Shown: one piece after another, positions 1-6,517 of the stretch
Layout: each line of letters opens with the position of its first letter
How positions within the stretch are numbered: the first letter of the stretch is position 1
From: Acidobacteriaceae bacterium
GTDB lineage: Bacteria; Acidobacteriota; Terriglobia; Terriglobales; Acidobacteriaceae
DNA: 9,481 nucleotides
Direction of reading: 5' to 3'
NCBI GenBank assembly: GCA_027307295.1
Contig: DAHUXF010000086.1
Location: forward strand, 1-9,481
Program-made: the position numbers and the translations under genes
The notes under the pieces: generated by a model
Seen by the model: only the letters and a program-made list of their open reading frames with translations
Databases searched by the model: none
What the model was told of the DNA's origin: nothing

Positions 1-1
1 A

Positions 2-706
2 AACCTGTTGTACAGCAAGGGCGCAATTTCACTGAATGATCTGCAAGTGGCGCAGGACACGGACGCCAAGGCCAAAGTTGATATTGAGAACACGACGGAG
101 CGGCTTCGCGTCCTGGGCGGCAGTCTCGATCATCCGGCAGCCATCGTGGATATTCGAGCACCCGTTTCAGGCGTGATTACAGATCAACAAGTCACCAATG
201 CTGCTGGCGTGGCAGGCTTGGGATCACCCAGTCCGTTCACCATATCCGACCTGAGTTATGTATGGGTGCTGTGTGATGTCTACGAAAACGATCTGCCGAA
301 CGTGCATGTTGGTGAAACCGCTGAGATCCGCCTGAATGCGTATCCGAACCAGGCATTCACAGGCCGCATCAGCAACGTTCTTCCCGTTCTAGATCCAACG
401 CTGCGCACCGCCAAAGTACGCATTGAGGTGCGTAATCCGGGCCTGATGCGTTTGGGCATGTTCGTAACCGCAACCTTCCACGGGCAGAAAAAAGAAACCC
501 ATACTGCTATTCCTGCTACAGCGATTCTGCATTTGCATGACCGCAACTGGGTCTATGTTCCTTCCGGCGACAAGAAATTCCGGCGGGCCGAAGTCACGGT
601 AGGACCGATTCTTGCCAACAACATGCAGGAGATCATTTCCGGCATGAAGCCAGGCCAGCAGGTCGTCCAGAACGCGCTGGTGTTCCAGAACACGGTGGAA
701 CAATAG
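2..706 (+). CDS. RND metal efflux periplasmic adaptor (CusB/CzcB-like, HlyD family), 5'-truncated
   Basis: This is the C-terminal part of a membrane fusion protein that links an inner-membrane RND pump to an outer-membrane channel across the periplasm. The reading frame is open to the left edge of the window, so the true start, the signal sequence and the first half of the barrel-sandwich domain are missing. A TTG at position 8 is an internal codon, not a credible start. In order one sees the end of the alpha-helical hairpin (about the first 40 visible residues), the returning lipoyl half with the typical IRAPVSGVI motif, a beta-barrel domain (VWVLCDVYENDL through GMFVTATF, including the LDPTLRTAKVRIEV stretch typical of CusB/CzcB), and a C-terminal membrane-proximal domain with GMKPGQQVV. 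The stop codon abuts the ATG of the RND permease, so the two are surely co-transcribed and probably translationally coupled. The exact metal substrate cannot be told from this fragment. Confidence 0.93.
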   Translation, partial: NLLYSKGAISLNDLQVAQDTDAKAKVDIENTTERLRVLGGSLDHPAAIVDIRAPVSGVITDQQVTNAAGVAGLGSPSPFTISDLSYVWVLCDVYENDLPNVHVGETAEIRLNAYPNQAFTGRISNVLPVLDPTLRTAKVRIEVRNPGLMRLGMFVTATFHGQKKETHTAIPATAILHLHDRNWVYVPSGDKKFRRAEVTVGPILANNMQEIISGMKPGQQVVQNALVFQNTVEQ

Positions 707-3700
707 ATGATCCGGAAAATTGTTGATTTTTCAATGGAGAACCGCCTGCTTGTCCTGGCGGCGGTGGTCCTGCTGCTGGGCTGGGGCGCAATCTCTTTCC
801 ATCAGCTTCCCGTGGAAGCTTACCCCGATGTCGCCAACAACTACGTGGAGATCATCACGCAATGGCCGGGAATTTCCGCCGAACAAATTGAGCAGCAGGT
901 CACGGTCCCGCTTGAAGTGGCAATGAACGGCATTCCTCATGTGGTGCACTTGCGCTCGTTCTCGCTCTTTGGACTCTCCGACCTCAAGCTGGTCTTCGAC
1001 GATGAAGAAGAGAATGCCTGGAACCGGGAGCGCGTGCTGGAGCGTCTCTCGCAAGTGACCTTGCCTGCGGGCGTGGTGCCGCAGATGGGCACTGACTGGA
1101 GTCCGGTCGGCCAAATCTATTTTTTCACTCTGAAGAGCACGAATCCCAACTATGACGTGATGGAATTGAAGTCCCTGGAAGATTGGGTGGTGGAGAAGAA
1201 CTTCAAGGCCGTTCCCAACGTTGTGGATGTGGCCAGCTTTGGCGGGCCCACGCGCGAGTATCAGGTCCGTGTTGATCCCAATAAGCTGATTGCCTACGGA
1301 CTCAGCCTGGCCCAGGTAGAACAGCAGCTCACCAACAACAACGCCAATGCCGGCGGTAGCTTTATTGAGGCGGGCTTGCAGCAGATCAATATCCGGGAAG
1401 TAGGCCTGGTCAGGAACGTGCACGACATAGAAAATACCGTGGTCATGACCAAGACCGGTACGCCGCTGCGCATCAAGGACATTGGCATAGTCGCGCAGGG
1501 CCCCAAGATCCGTCTGGGCCAGTTCGCGCGGGCCATCCATCGCGAAGACGGCAAGATCACTGATAACGACGACGTGGTTTCCGGCATCGTGCTCCTGCGC
1601 AAAGGCGCGGACGCTGATGAGGTTCTTACCGCCATTCATGCCAAAGTGGATGAACTGAACAACCGCATCCTGCCTGCGGGCGTAAAGGTAGTGCCGCATA
1701 TTGACCGCAGCGAACTGGTCCACTACACCACGCATACCGTGCTGCGCAATCTGACGGAAGGAATCATCCTGGTTGTGATCGTGCTGTTTCTGTTTCTTGG
1801 AAATGCGCGCGGAGCGTTGATTGTTGCCCTGACCATCCCATTTTCATTGTTGTTCGCCGCTACTTGTCTGAAGCTGAAAGGCATTCCCGCAAACCTGCTC
1901 TCCCTGGGCGCATTGGACTTTGGGATGGTGGTGGATGGCGCGGTTGTAATGGTGGAAAACATTGTCCGCCACATGAGCCATGGCGCCAATGTCAACTATA
2001 AGACGCCAATGGAGCGCATCCGCGAAGCGGCGCATGAAGTCCAGCGTCCGGTGTTCTATGCCATCGGCATCATTATCACCGCTTATTTGCCTATTTTCAC
2101 GCTGCAACGCGTTGAAGGCAGGCTTTTCAAACCCATGGCCTGGACTGTGGCCTTTGCCTTGCTTGGCGCATTAGTGTTTTCCATTGTGGTTGCTCCCGTT
2201 CTTTCAAGTTTCTTTTTTTCGCGGGGCGCGGGCGAATGGCATAACCCGATCATGGAGTTCCTGAAAAAAGTTTACCGCGAGCATGTCAGGACGGCCATTG
2301 AACATCGCTGGATCACTCTGGGCGGCGCAGCGGTTGTGGTTGGCATTACCATGTTTCTTGCTTTTGGCGGAGTGATTGGTTCTGAGTTTCTGCCTCATCT
2401 GGACGAGGGCGCGTTGTGGGTGCGCGGCACTCTTGCGCCCAGCACTGGGCCTACGGAAGGCATCCGGCTGGCCAACCAGGCGCGGATTGTGCTTTGTTCA
2501 TTTCCGGAAGCTACCCGGTGCACCAGCCAGGTAGGCCGTCCTGATGACGGGACCGATACCACAGGTTTTTTTAATACGGAATACTACGTGGACCTGAAGC
2601 CCAAAGGAGAATGGCGGCCGGTATTTCACAAGGACAAGGAAAGGCTGATCGCCGCCATGCAGCGCGAACTGGACAAAATTCCCGGCGTGCTCTGGAATTT
2701 TTCCCAGCCCATTGCGGACAACATGGAGGAAGCGGTCAGCGGAGTCAAAGGACAGCTTGCCACCAAGGTCTATGGCGACGACTTGAAGGTGCTTGAGGAA
2801 AAAGCCGATCAGATCGCCGGCGTTATGCGGCAGATTAAGGGAATCGAGGACCTGGGAGTCCTGCGCGTGCTGGGGCAACCCACCATTGAATTCCAGATAG
2901 ACCGCCAGCAGGCCTCGCGCCACCAAATTAATGTTGCAGATGTGCAGGATGCTGTCCAGACCGCCGTGGGTGGAACGGCTTTCACGCAGGTATTACAAGG
3001 CGAGCAGCGCTACGATCTGGTGATGCGTTACCTGCCGCAATACCGGGACACGAAGGAAGCTATCGAGAATATCCGTTTGCTGTCTCCAACGGGCGAACGG
3101 GTTTCGCTGGCGCAGTTATGCACGATTGAAGAGCGGGACGGCGGATCAGAGATTTACCGCGAGGGCAACCAGCGCTACGTCGCCATCAAATACAGTGTGC
3201 GCGGACGCGACCTGGGCAGCGCTGTTGAGGAAGCCATCAAGAAAGTAAATGCAAAAGTTGAACTGCCGCGCGGCTATCACATTGATTGGGAAGGTGAATA
3301 CGAAAGTGAAAAGCGCGCCGAGGCACGGCTGCTGCTGATCGTTCCGCTGACCATCCTTTTTATTTTTGTCATTCTCTATACCATGTTCCGTTCGTTCAAA
3401 TGGGCGGCATTGATCCTGCTGAACCTGGCGGTGGCCCCGGTCGGCGGGCTGCTGGCTTTGCTCATCAGCGGGACCCACTTTAGTGTGTCATCGGGAATCG
3501 GCTTTCTGGCGCTGTTTGGCGTCTCGGTGCAGGTTGGCGTCATTATGCTCGAATACATCAATCAGTTGCGCGCGCGCGGTAACACCATTGAAGACTCTGC
3601 CATTGAAGGCGCAGTCCTCCGGCTGCGTCCCATTGTGATGACGATGCTGGTGGCTACGCTGGGCCTTTTACCTGCGGCGCTCTCGCATGATATTGGTTCC

Positions 3701-3853
3701 GACTCGCAAAGGCCGTTTGCCATCGTGATTGTCGGCGGCCTGATTGCCGATCTGGTAATGAGCGTCATCCTGCTGCCAACGTTGTATGTATGGTTCGCAG
3801 CAGATGGTGACAGGCTGCCCGAACCGGAGCCGGGCTTTGAGGAGAGCGCGTAG
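707..3853 (+). CDS. Heavy-metal efflux RND permease, CusA/CzcA family
   Basis: This is a 1048-residue proton-driven inner-membrane pump of the HME-RND family, of normal length, working as a trimer with the adaptor encoded just upstream. The ATG directly follows the adaptor stop with no gap. Visible features are TM1 at about residues 12-32, a large periplasmic loop, a helix block from about 340 to 540, a second periplasmic loop that begins after EFLPHLDEG (560-568), and the last helix block from about 870. The TM4 proton-relay signature is present as D404, D410 and E417 in DFGMVVDGAVVMVEN, the same spacing as D402/D408/E415 of CzcA. The three methionines that bind Cu(I)/Ag(I) in E. coli CusA (M573, M623, M672) are not conserved: the aligned places carry Val/Arg near 572-573, N623, and Glu within NMEEAVSGVKG (672-682). 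This argues for a divalent cation such as Zn, Co, Ni or Cd rather than Cu/Ag, but specificity is an inference. No terminator is obvious after the stop. Confidence 0.95.
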   Translation: MIRKIVDFSMENRLLVLAAVVLLLGWGAISFHQLPVEAYPDVANNYVEIITQWPGISAEQIEQQVTVPLEVAMNGIPHVVHLRSFSLFGLSDLKLVFDDEEENAWNRERVLERLSQVTLPAGVVPQMGTDWSPVGQIYFFTLKSTNPNYDVMELKSLEDWVVEKNFKAVPNVVDVASFGGPTREYQVRVDPNKLIAYGLSLAQVEQQLTNNNANAGGSFIEAGLQQINIREVGLVRNVHDIENTVVMTKTGTPLRIKDIGIVAQGPKIRLGQFARAIHREDGKITDNDDVVSGIVLLRKGADADEVLTAIHAKVDELNNRILPAGVKVVPHIDRSELVHYTTHTVLRNLTEGIILVVIVLFLFLGNARGALIVALTIPFSLLFAATCLKLKGIPANLLSLGALDFGMVVDGAVVMVENIVRHMSHGANVNYKTPMERIREAAHEVQRPVFYAIGIIITAYLPIFTLQRVEGRLFKPMAWTVAFALLGALVFSIVVAPVLSSFFFSRGAGEWHNPIMEFLKKVYREHVRTAIEHRWITLGGAAVVVGITMFLAFGGVIGSEFLPHLDEGALWVRGTLAPSTGPTEGIRLANQARIVLCSFPEATRCTSQVGRPDDGTDTTGFFNTEYYVDLKPKGEWRPVFHKDKERLIAAMQRELDKIPGVLWNFSQPIADNMEEAVSGVKGQLATKVYGDDLKVLEEKADQIAGVMRQIKGIEDLGVLRVLGQPTIEFQIDRQQASRHQINVADVQDAVQTAVGGTAFTQVLQGEQRYDLVMRYLPQYRDTKEAIENIRLLSPTGERVSLAQLCTIEERDGGSEIYREGNQRYVAIKYSVRGRDLGSAVEEAIKKVNAKVELPRGYHIDWEGEYESEKRAEARLLLIVPLTILFIFVILYTMFRSFKWAALILLNLAVAPVGGLLALLISGTHFSVSSGIGFLALFGVSVQVGVIMLEYINQLRARGNTIEDSAIEGAVLRLRPIVMTMLVATLGLLPAALSHDIGSDSQRPFAIVIVGGLIADLVMSVILLPTLYVWFAADGDRLPEPEPGFEESA

Positions 3854-3882
3854 CGCAATTCCATTCACGTGTCACCTTACGG

Positions 3883-3888
3883 TATAAA
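3883..3888 (+). promoter_or_regulatory. Possible -10 element for the aldolase gene
   Basis: TATAAA stands in the 106-bp gap, 71 bp before the aldolase ATG, inside an otherwise GC-moderate stretch. No good -35 match lies 16-18 bp upstream, so this is a weak candidate based on one hexamer only. If real, it would separate aldolase transcription from the efflux operon and place the tandem repeat in the leader. Confidence 0.22.
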
Positions 3889-3902
3889 AGAAGTCCGTTG
3901 CT

Positions 3903-3934
3903 CTTGCAACCGATGATCTTGCAACCGATGATCT
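3903..3934. repeat. 15-bp tandem direct repeat, two exact copies
   Basis: The unit CTTGCAACCGATGAT occurs exactly at 3903-3917 and 3918-3932, followed by CT that begins a third, degenerate unit (about 10 of 15 matching) running into the ribosome binding site AAGGAG at 3945-3950. A GTTGC at 3897-3901 can pair with GCAAC of the first copy (4-nt loop) or with the same bases of the second copy. It may be a replication-slippage duplication with no function. Its place directly before a Shine-Dalgarno sequence makes an effect on translation possible but unproven. Confidence 0.85.
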
Positions 3935-3959
3935 GGGAACCGAAAAGGAGACGGCCCCG

Positions 3960-4616
3960 ATGACCAAGCAGGAAGTCCGTACCCGCATTGAGAAGGTGGG
4001 CATCATCCCAGCGGTGCGCGCATCCTCCACCGAGGATGCATGCTTTGCGGCGGAAACCGTCAATCGGGGCGGCATACCGATCGTGGAAATCACCGTTACT
4101 GTGCCTGCCGCGCTGGATGTAATCTCCAACCTTGTGCACCGGCTTCCGGAAATGGTGGTGGGCGCAGGAACCATCCTGGATGTAGAGATGGCCAAGCGCT
4201 GCGTGGATGCTGGAGCAAAGTTCCTTACCAGTCCCGGATTCATTCCTGAAGTTGTGGAATTTGCAGTAAGGAACAACGTGGTGGTTTTACCGGGCGCGCT
4301 GACTCCCACTGAGGTGATTGCGGCATGGAAGGCCGGAGCGGACATGGTCAAGATATTCCCCTGCGCCCCGGTAGGGGGCGACAGTTACATCCGGGCGCTG
4401 AAGGCTCCGCTGCCGCAGGTGCCGTTCATTGCCGCGGGAGGCGTGAACCAGCAGACAGCCTTGAATTTTATTCTGTCCGGGGCTTCCGCGCTTGGCATTG
4501 GCGGAGAGTTGATTCCCAAAGAAGCCCTGCAACGCAGGCAGGCAGAACGCATCCTTGAGTTGGCGCGCAGGTTCACCAAGCTGGTCAAGGATGCCCGCAA
4601 CCGTATGTCGGCATAA
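3960..4616 (+). CDS. eda: KDPG/KHG aldolase (2-dehydro-3-deoxy-phosphogluconate / 4-hydroxy-2-oxoglutarate aldolase)
   Basis: This is a 218-residue class I aldolase of the Eda/KdgA family, which splits 2-dehydro-3-deoxy-6-phosphogluconate to pyruvate and glyceraldehyde 3-phosphate in the Entner-Doudoroff and uronate pathways. It is a cytoplasmic trimeric TIM barrel and has the usual length. The Schiff-base lysine is K131 in DMVKIFPC, the general-base glutamate is E43 in IVEITVTVP, and T71 (GAGTILD), P92 (TSPGF) and the AAGGV phosphate loop match the E. coli enzyme. The residue aligned with E. coli Arg49 is Thr47, as in a large side branch of the family, so substrate preference may differ from classical KDPG. 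The ATG start is supported by AAGGAG nine bases upstream. No edd, kdgK or gntR gene is present in the window, so the pathway is not shown by context. The gene lies 106 bp after the RND permease and is probably separately transcribed. Confidence 0.93.
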   Translation: MTKQEVRTRIEKVGIIPAVRASSTEDACFAAETVNRGGIPIVEITVTVPAALDVISNLVHRLPEMVVGAGTILDVEMAKRCVDAGAKFLTSPGFIPEVVEFAVRNNVVVLPGALTPTEVIAAWKAGADMVKIFPCAPVGGDSYIRALKAPLPQVPFIAAGGVNQQTALNFILSGASALGIGGELIPKEALQRRQAERILELARRFTKLVKDARNRMSA

Positions 4617-4656
4617 GACGGCATTTGCTGCACATGATATTGCCTTGATTGGTATG

Positions 4657-4676
4657 GCCGGGTTAATGTGCCCGGC
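4657..4676 (+). terminator. GC-rich hairpin after the aldolase gene, no U-tract
   Basis: GCCGGG (4657-4662) and CCCGGC (4671-4676) form a perfect 6-bp stem with an 8-nt loop, 41 bp after the aldolase stop codon. There is no run of T after it, so it is not a canonical intrinsic terminator. It could mark the 3' end of the transcript by stabilising it, or belong to the repeat-like element that follows. Confidence 0.3.
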
Positions 4677-4680
4677 AGGT

Positions 4681-4760
4681 TCACCTCAGTGGCTAAAGCC
4701 CGTCACATGGCGGGCCTGAAGCGCGGGCATGAAAATATCTGCCCCACCCTTGTGAGGGTA
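4681..4760. repeat. Intergenic repeat-like element with two short hairpins (acidobacterial type)
   Basis: The block contains CCTCAGTGGCTAAAGCCCG, then a stem GCCCG/CGGGC (4698-4702 with 4711-4715), then CTGCCCCACCCTT and a stem ACCCT/AGGGT (4746-4750 with 4755-4759). From memory, the phrases CTCAG-GGCTAAAGCC and TGCCCCACCCTT in this order are typical of a dispersed intergenic element in acidobacterial genomes. That is recollection, not a search, and a second copy is not present here. It would be a degenerate, non-coding copy. Nothing else was recognised in the 177-bp gap 4617-4793. Confidence 0.45.
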
Positions 4761-4793
4761 CAATGACTCAGGAACGCATTTATAAAGGGCGCG

Positions 4794-5363
4794 CTAGAAG
4801 TTGACGGTGAGCTTATCTACAGGACGATGTAGTTCTTCAAATAAGGCGGTAGAAGTCAGGCGCAATGCTTTGTAGCTGGCGATACCGTCGAGATCAACCG
4901 CCATTCGGCACTTGGTCAAAGAAGGAGCTTGCACCGGACGGATAGCGAGAAGGATTCGTAGTTTAACCATCGTCACAAAGCAGTAGATGCTTACATGGAA
5001 AGCTTCTTGTTGTAACTGGCTGACGATTTCATCTTGCCGGGCTTGCCGCGCGTCCATCTCGCGTCTTCCGAGTTCCACTAGTACCCGCGCATTATGGGCC
5101 ATCCTGTGGACGAGTTCTAAATAAATACGTGCCCGTTTGCGCTGTATCTGGATGAGCGTCTCTGTGTCCAGGTTCCAGCGCAGGGAATAATAGGCGCCGG
5201 GATCAAGAAGCATTTCAGCCTGTTCCAGATCAACGGGACGCAGGAATTCCGCCACGTCGTCCACCGTGCATTCTGGAAACCTCATCAGGTTGGAAAGAAA
5301 CATGTAGAGCGATGCCACGATGCCCCACCCAACGATTCCTGCGACTACAAGCAATTCGATCAC
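4794..5363 (-). CDS. Membrane-anchored hypothetical protein, acidobacterial-type
   Basis: This gene encodes 189 residues of unknown function. One N-terminal transmembrane helix (about residues 3-25) is followed by a soluble domain with FLRPVDLEQAEMLLDP, LRWNL, a basic helix QRKRARIYLELVHRMAHNA and a long polar helix to about residue 120; a second, more hydrophobic helix lies at about 124-146. I recall similar single-helix proteins with an FLRPVD...LLDP and QRKR...RM.HNA pattern in acidobacteria, but know no function. The start is GTG; GGAG ten bases upstream lies in the end of the preceding gene and supports it. Only CAA separates the GTG from the TAG stop of the seven-helix gene, and both are in the same frame. 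The two are therefore translationally coupled, or a single gene split by a stop codon. The protein may work with its neighbour at the inner membrane; this is an inference. Confidence 0.8.
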   Translation of the reverse strand: MIELLVVAGIVGWGIVASLYMFLSNLMRFPECTVDDVAEFLRPVDLEQAEMLLDPGAYYSLRWNLDTETLIQIQRKRARIYLELVHRMAHNARVLVELGRREMDARQARQDEIVSQLQQEAFHVSIYCFVTMVKLRILLAIRPVQAPSLTKCRMAVDLDGIASYKALRLTSTALFEELHRPVDKLTVNF

Positions 5364-5366
5364 TTG

Positions 5367-6098
5367 CTAATTTCTCCGCAGCAACTTCCTATAGACTTTC
5401 AACTCTTGTTCAAACAGCAACAAAGAGGTTCCACTGCCAGGGGGGACCGGTTTCTCGGTAGCACTAAAAAACCGTAGCCAGATAAGAACAGCACAACTAT
5501 AGGCAACAATCAAGGCCCAACTCCAAAAAGAAGCGTAGCCAATTCCCAATATGGAAAGGCGGGTTGTGGCCAAAAGGGCTACCGTAGAGTACACACCAAA
5601 TCCAAAGGCCACGCCAAAGGCATATTGTCTCCACTGGAGCCCAACGATAGGCACTAAAGTTACTGTGGTTGCGAACATCATGACGCCCACAAGCTTTACA
5701 AAAAGCTCGCCCAGGACAATGAGCATAATGGCCTTACTGTGCAAATCGGGTGGCAAATGCGCAGCGCGCCCGGCCGTGAGGATAGCGCTTACAACAAACA
5801 TTCCCGGGACTAAAAGACGCACCCACCAGATACGGCGGAGGTCGCCAAAAATATGGCGGAACACCTCGTACATCACACAGATGCCCAGCAGTGCATATCC
5901 GGCTTCCGTGATCCAGTAAGTCCAGAGATATGGGGAATGCTGATTTTGCGTAACATAGCGGGCCAGTCCCGCTGCAACCGCGAAGATAACGTAGGCAAAA
6001 AACCAGGGAAGCAAGCGCCAGCTACGTCGCGCCATCAGCAGGCAGAGCAACACGGACAACAGAACCAGCGGCATGTACTCCAGCAGTTTTAAAAGCAA
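5367..6098 (-). CDS. Seven-helix hypothetical membrane protein
   Basis: This encodes 243 residues with about seven hydrophobic helices (roughly 7-23, 30-48, 57-78, 91-110, 120-145, 158-177, 184-210) and a short polar C-terminal tail. No enzyme motif is visible. The stretch YLWTYWITEAGYALLG followed by YEVFRHIFGDLRR resembles a multi-copy family of integral membrane proteins I associate with acidobacteria; its function is unknown. The longest frame starts at TTG (6098), which has no Shine-Dalgarno sequence and lies in the 3' arm of a hairpin. An alternative start is ATG at 6074 (residue 9), with GGAG only three bases before it; this would keep the first helix. The start is therefore uncertain. 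The gene ends in TAG, three bases before the GTG of the next gene in the same frame. It lies 66 bp after the small secreted peptide gene and probably shares a transcript with it. Confidence 0.82.
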   Translation of the reverse strand: MLLKLLEYMPLVLLSVLLCLLMARRSWRLLPWFFAYVIFAVAAGLARYVTQNQHSPYLWTYWITEAGYALLGICVMYEVFRHIFGDLRRIWWVRLLVPGMFVVSAILTAGRAAHLPPDLHSKAIMLIVLGELFVKLVGVMMFATTVTLVPIVGLQWRQYAFGVAFGFGVYSTVALLATTRLSILGIGYASFWSWALIVAYSCAVLIWLRFFSATEKPVPPGSGTSLLLFEQELKVYRKLLRRN

Positions 6099-6130
6099 GG
6101 CCGTGGGGACAAGTTTATCTCACGGCTTTG
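6096..6130 (-). terminator. Hairpin between the small peptide gene and the seven-helix gene (terminator or attenuator candidate)
   Basis: On the minus strand, CAAAGCCGTG (6130-6121) can pair with CACGGCCTTG (6105-6096): 9 of 10 pairs, 15-nt loop. A T-rich stretch (CTTGCTTTT) covers the 3' end of the stem and what follows, as in a weak intrinsic terminator 35 bp after the small-gene stop. The 3' arm covers the TTG proposed as the start of the seven-helix gene. It could therefore end part of the transcripts, or hide the start site from ribosomes. The loop is long for a strong terminator. Confidence 0.4.
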
Positions 6131-6164
6131 CTTTTACATTCCCTGTTTTGTTCCAGTTTGGCTT

Positions 6165-6338
6165 TTACAAAAGCGATGCCAGCCAGGGCCGTATCGCAGA
6201 CCAACCCGATGTGCTGCTGTCGGCAGAAGCAGTAGGAATGGAGGCGGCGCCCGGAGGAAAAGGCGGAATACCAGGACCATCGGCAAAGGCAGGACAGAAT
6301 GCCACAAGCATAACAAAAGCGAAAACGAGTTTTTTCAT
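6165..6338 (-). CDS. Small secreted peptide with signal sequence (57 residues)
   Basis: An ATG at 6338 is preceded by a perfect AAGGAG (6351-6346) with seven-base spacing, the best ribosome binding site of the window's minus-strand genes. The product begins MKK and has a hydrophobic core to about residue 18; signal peptidase I cleavage is expected after AFA at residue 19. The mature part would be about 38 residues, beginning DGPGIPPFPPGAAS: Pro/Gly/Ser/Ala rich, no cysteine, ending WLASLL. The only cysteine, C15, is not in a lipobox (Phe at -1), so a lipoprotein is unlikely. Secretion to the periplasm or outside is inferred from the signal sequence. I do not recognise a family and assign no function. 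It is the first gene of a probable leftward unit with the two membrane proteins. A longer in-frame version beginning upstream at 6395 is rejected because it would bury the ribosome binding site and signal sequence. Confidence 0.7.
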   Translation of the reverse strand: MKKLVFAFVMLVAFCPAFADGPGIPPFPPGAASIPTASADSSTSGWSAIRPWLASLL

Positions 6339-6353
6339 GGTGCAGCTCCTTGG

Positions 6354-6373
6354 TGGGCTGATTGCCCAGCCCA
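6354..6373 (-). promoter_or_regulatory. Hairpin just upstream of the small peptide ribosome binding site
   Basis: TGGGCTG (6354-6360) and CAGCCCA (6367-6373) form a perfect 7-bp stem with a 6-nt loop in the leader, only two bases before the AAGGAG of the small secreted peptide gene. Such a position can protect the mRNA 5' region or affect ribosome access. The structure is seen directly; the role is inference. Confidence 0.45.
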
Positions 6374-6434
6374 AGTCTAGATTTCTCCTGAGCACACCTG
6401 AAGCAAAAAAGAAACACCCTTATGGAGCTGAATG

Positions 6435-6465
6435 ATTAGAAGCAGGGCGACATGCTAACCGTCAA
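6435..6465 (-). promoter_or_regulatory. Possible promoter for the leftward three-gene unit
   Basis: On the minus strand, TTGACG (6465-6460) resembles a -35 box and TCTAAT (6440-6435) a -10 box, each with one mismatch to the sigma-70 consensus. The spacer is 19 bp, longer than the preferred 17. A start near 6428 would give a leader of about 90 nt that includes the 6354-6373 hairpin. The remaining gap between 6339 and 6517 shows nothing else recognisable. Confidence 0.3.
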
Positions 6466-6517
6466 GGACTGAAGGCCACAAATTTAGCCAGCTGCTGCAG
6501 GTCACCATGGACAAACG

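Noticed and set aside
731..1735. Long open frame on the minus strand opposite the RND permease
   Set aside because: It lies wholly antisense to a clear family member and its product has no recognisable domain; it is a by-product of GC-biased third positions.
3903..3934. CRISPR-like repeat
   Set aside because: The two copies are directly adjacent without spacers and only 15 bp long, and no cas gene is present.
3854..3959. Riboswitch or metal-responsive operator in the gap after the efflux permease
   Set aside because: No known riboswitch core or clear dyad of operator size was seen; only the tandem repeat and a 5-bp hairpin are present.
3872..4351. Minus-strand frame opposite the aldolase, with a short amino-acid repeat
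   Set aside because: The amino-acid repeat only reflects the 15-bp tandem DNA repeat; the aldolase on the other strand has intact catalytic residues.
4657..4676. Canonical intrinsic terminator for the aldolase gene
   Set aside because: The stem is good but no T-run follows, so it is kept only as a low-confidence hairpin.
6073..6435. Plus-strand frame across the small peptide gene region
   Set aside because: The minus strand has a signal peptide with ideal AAGGAG spacing; the plus-strand frame has neither a ribosome binding site nor a recognisable product.
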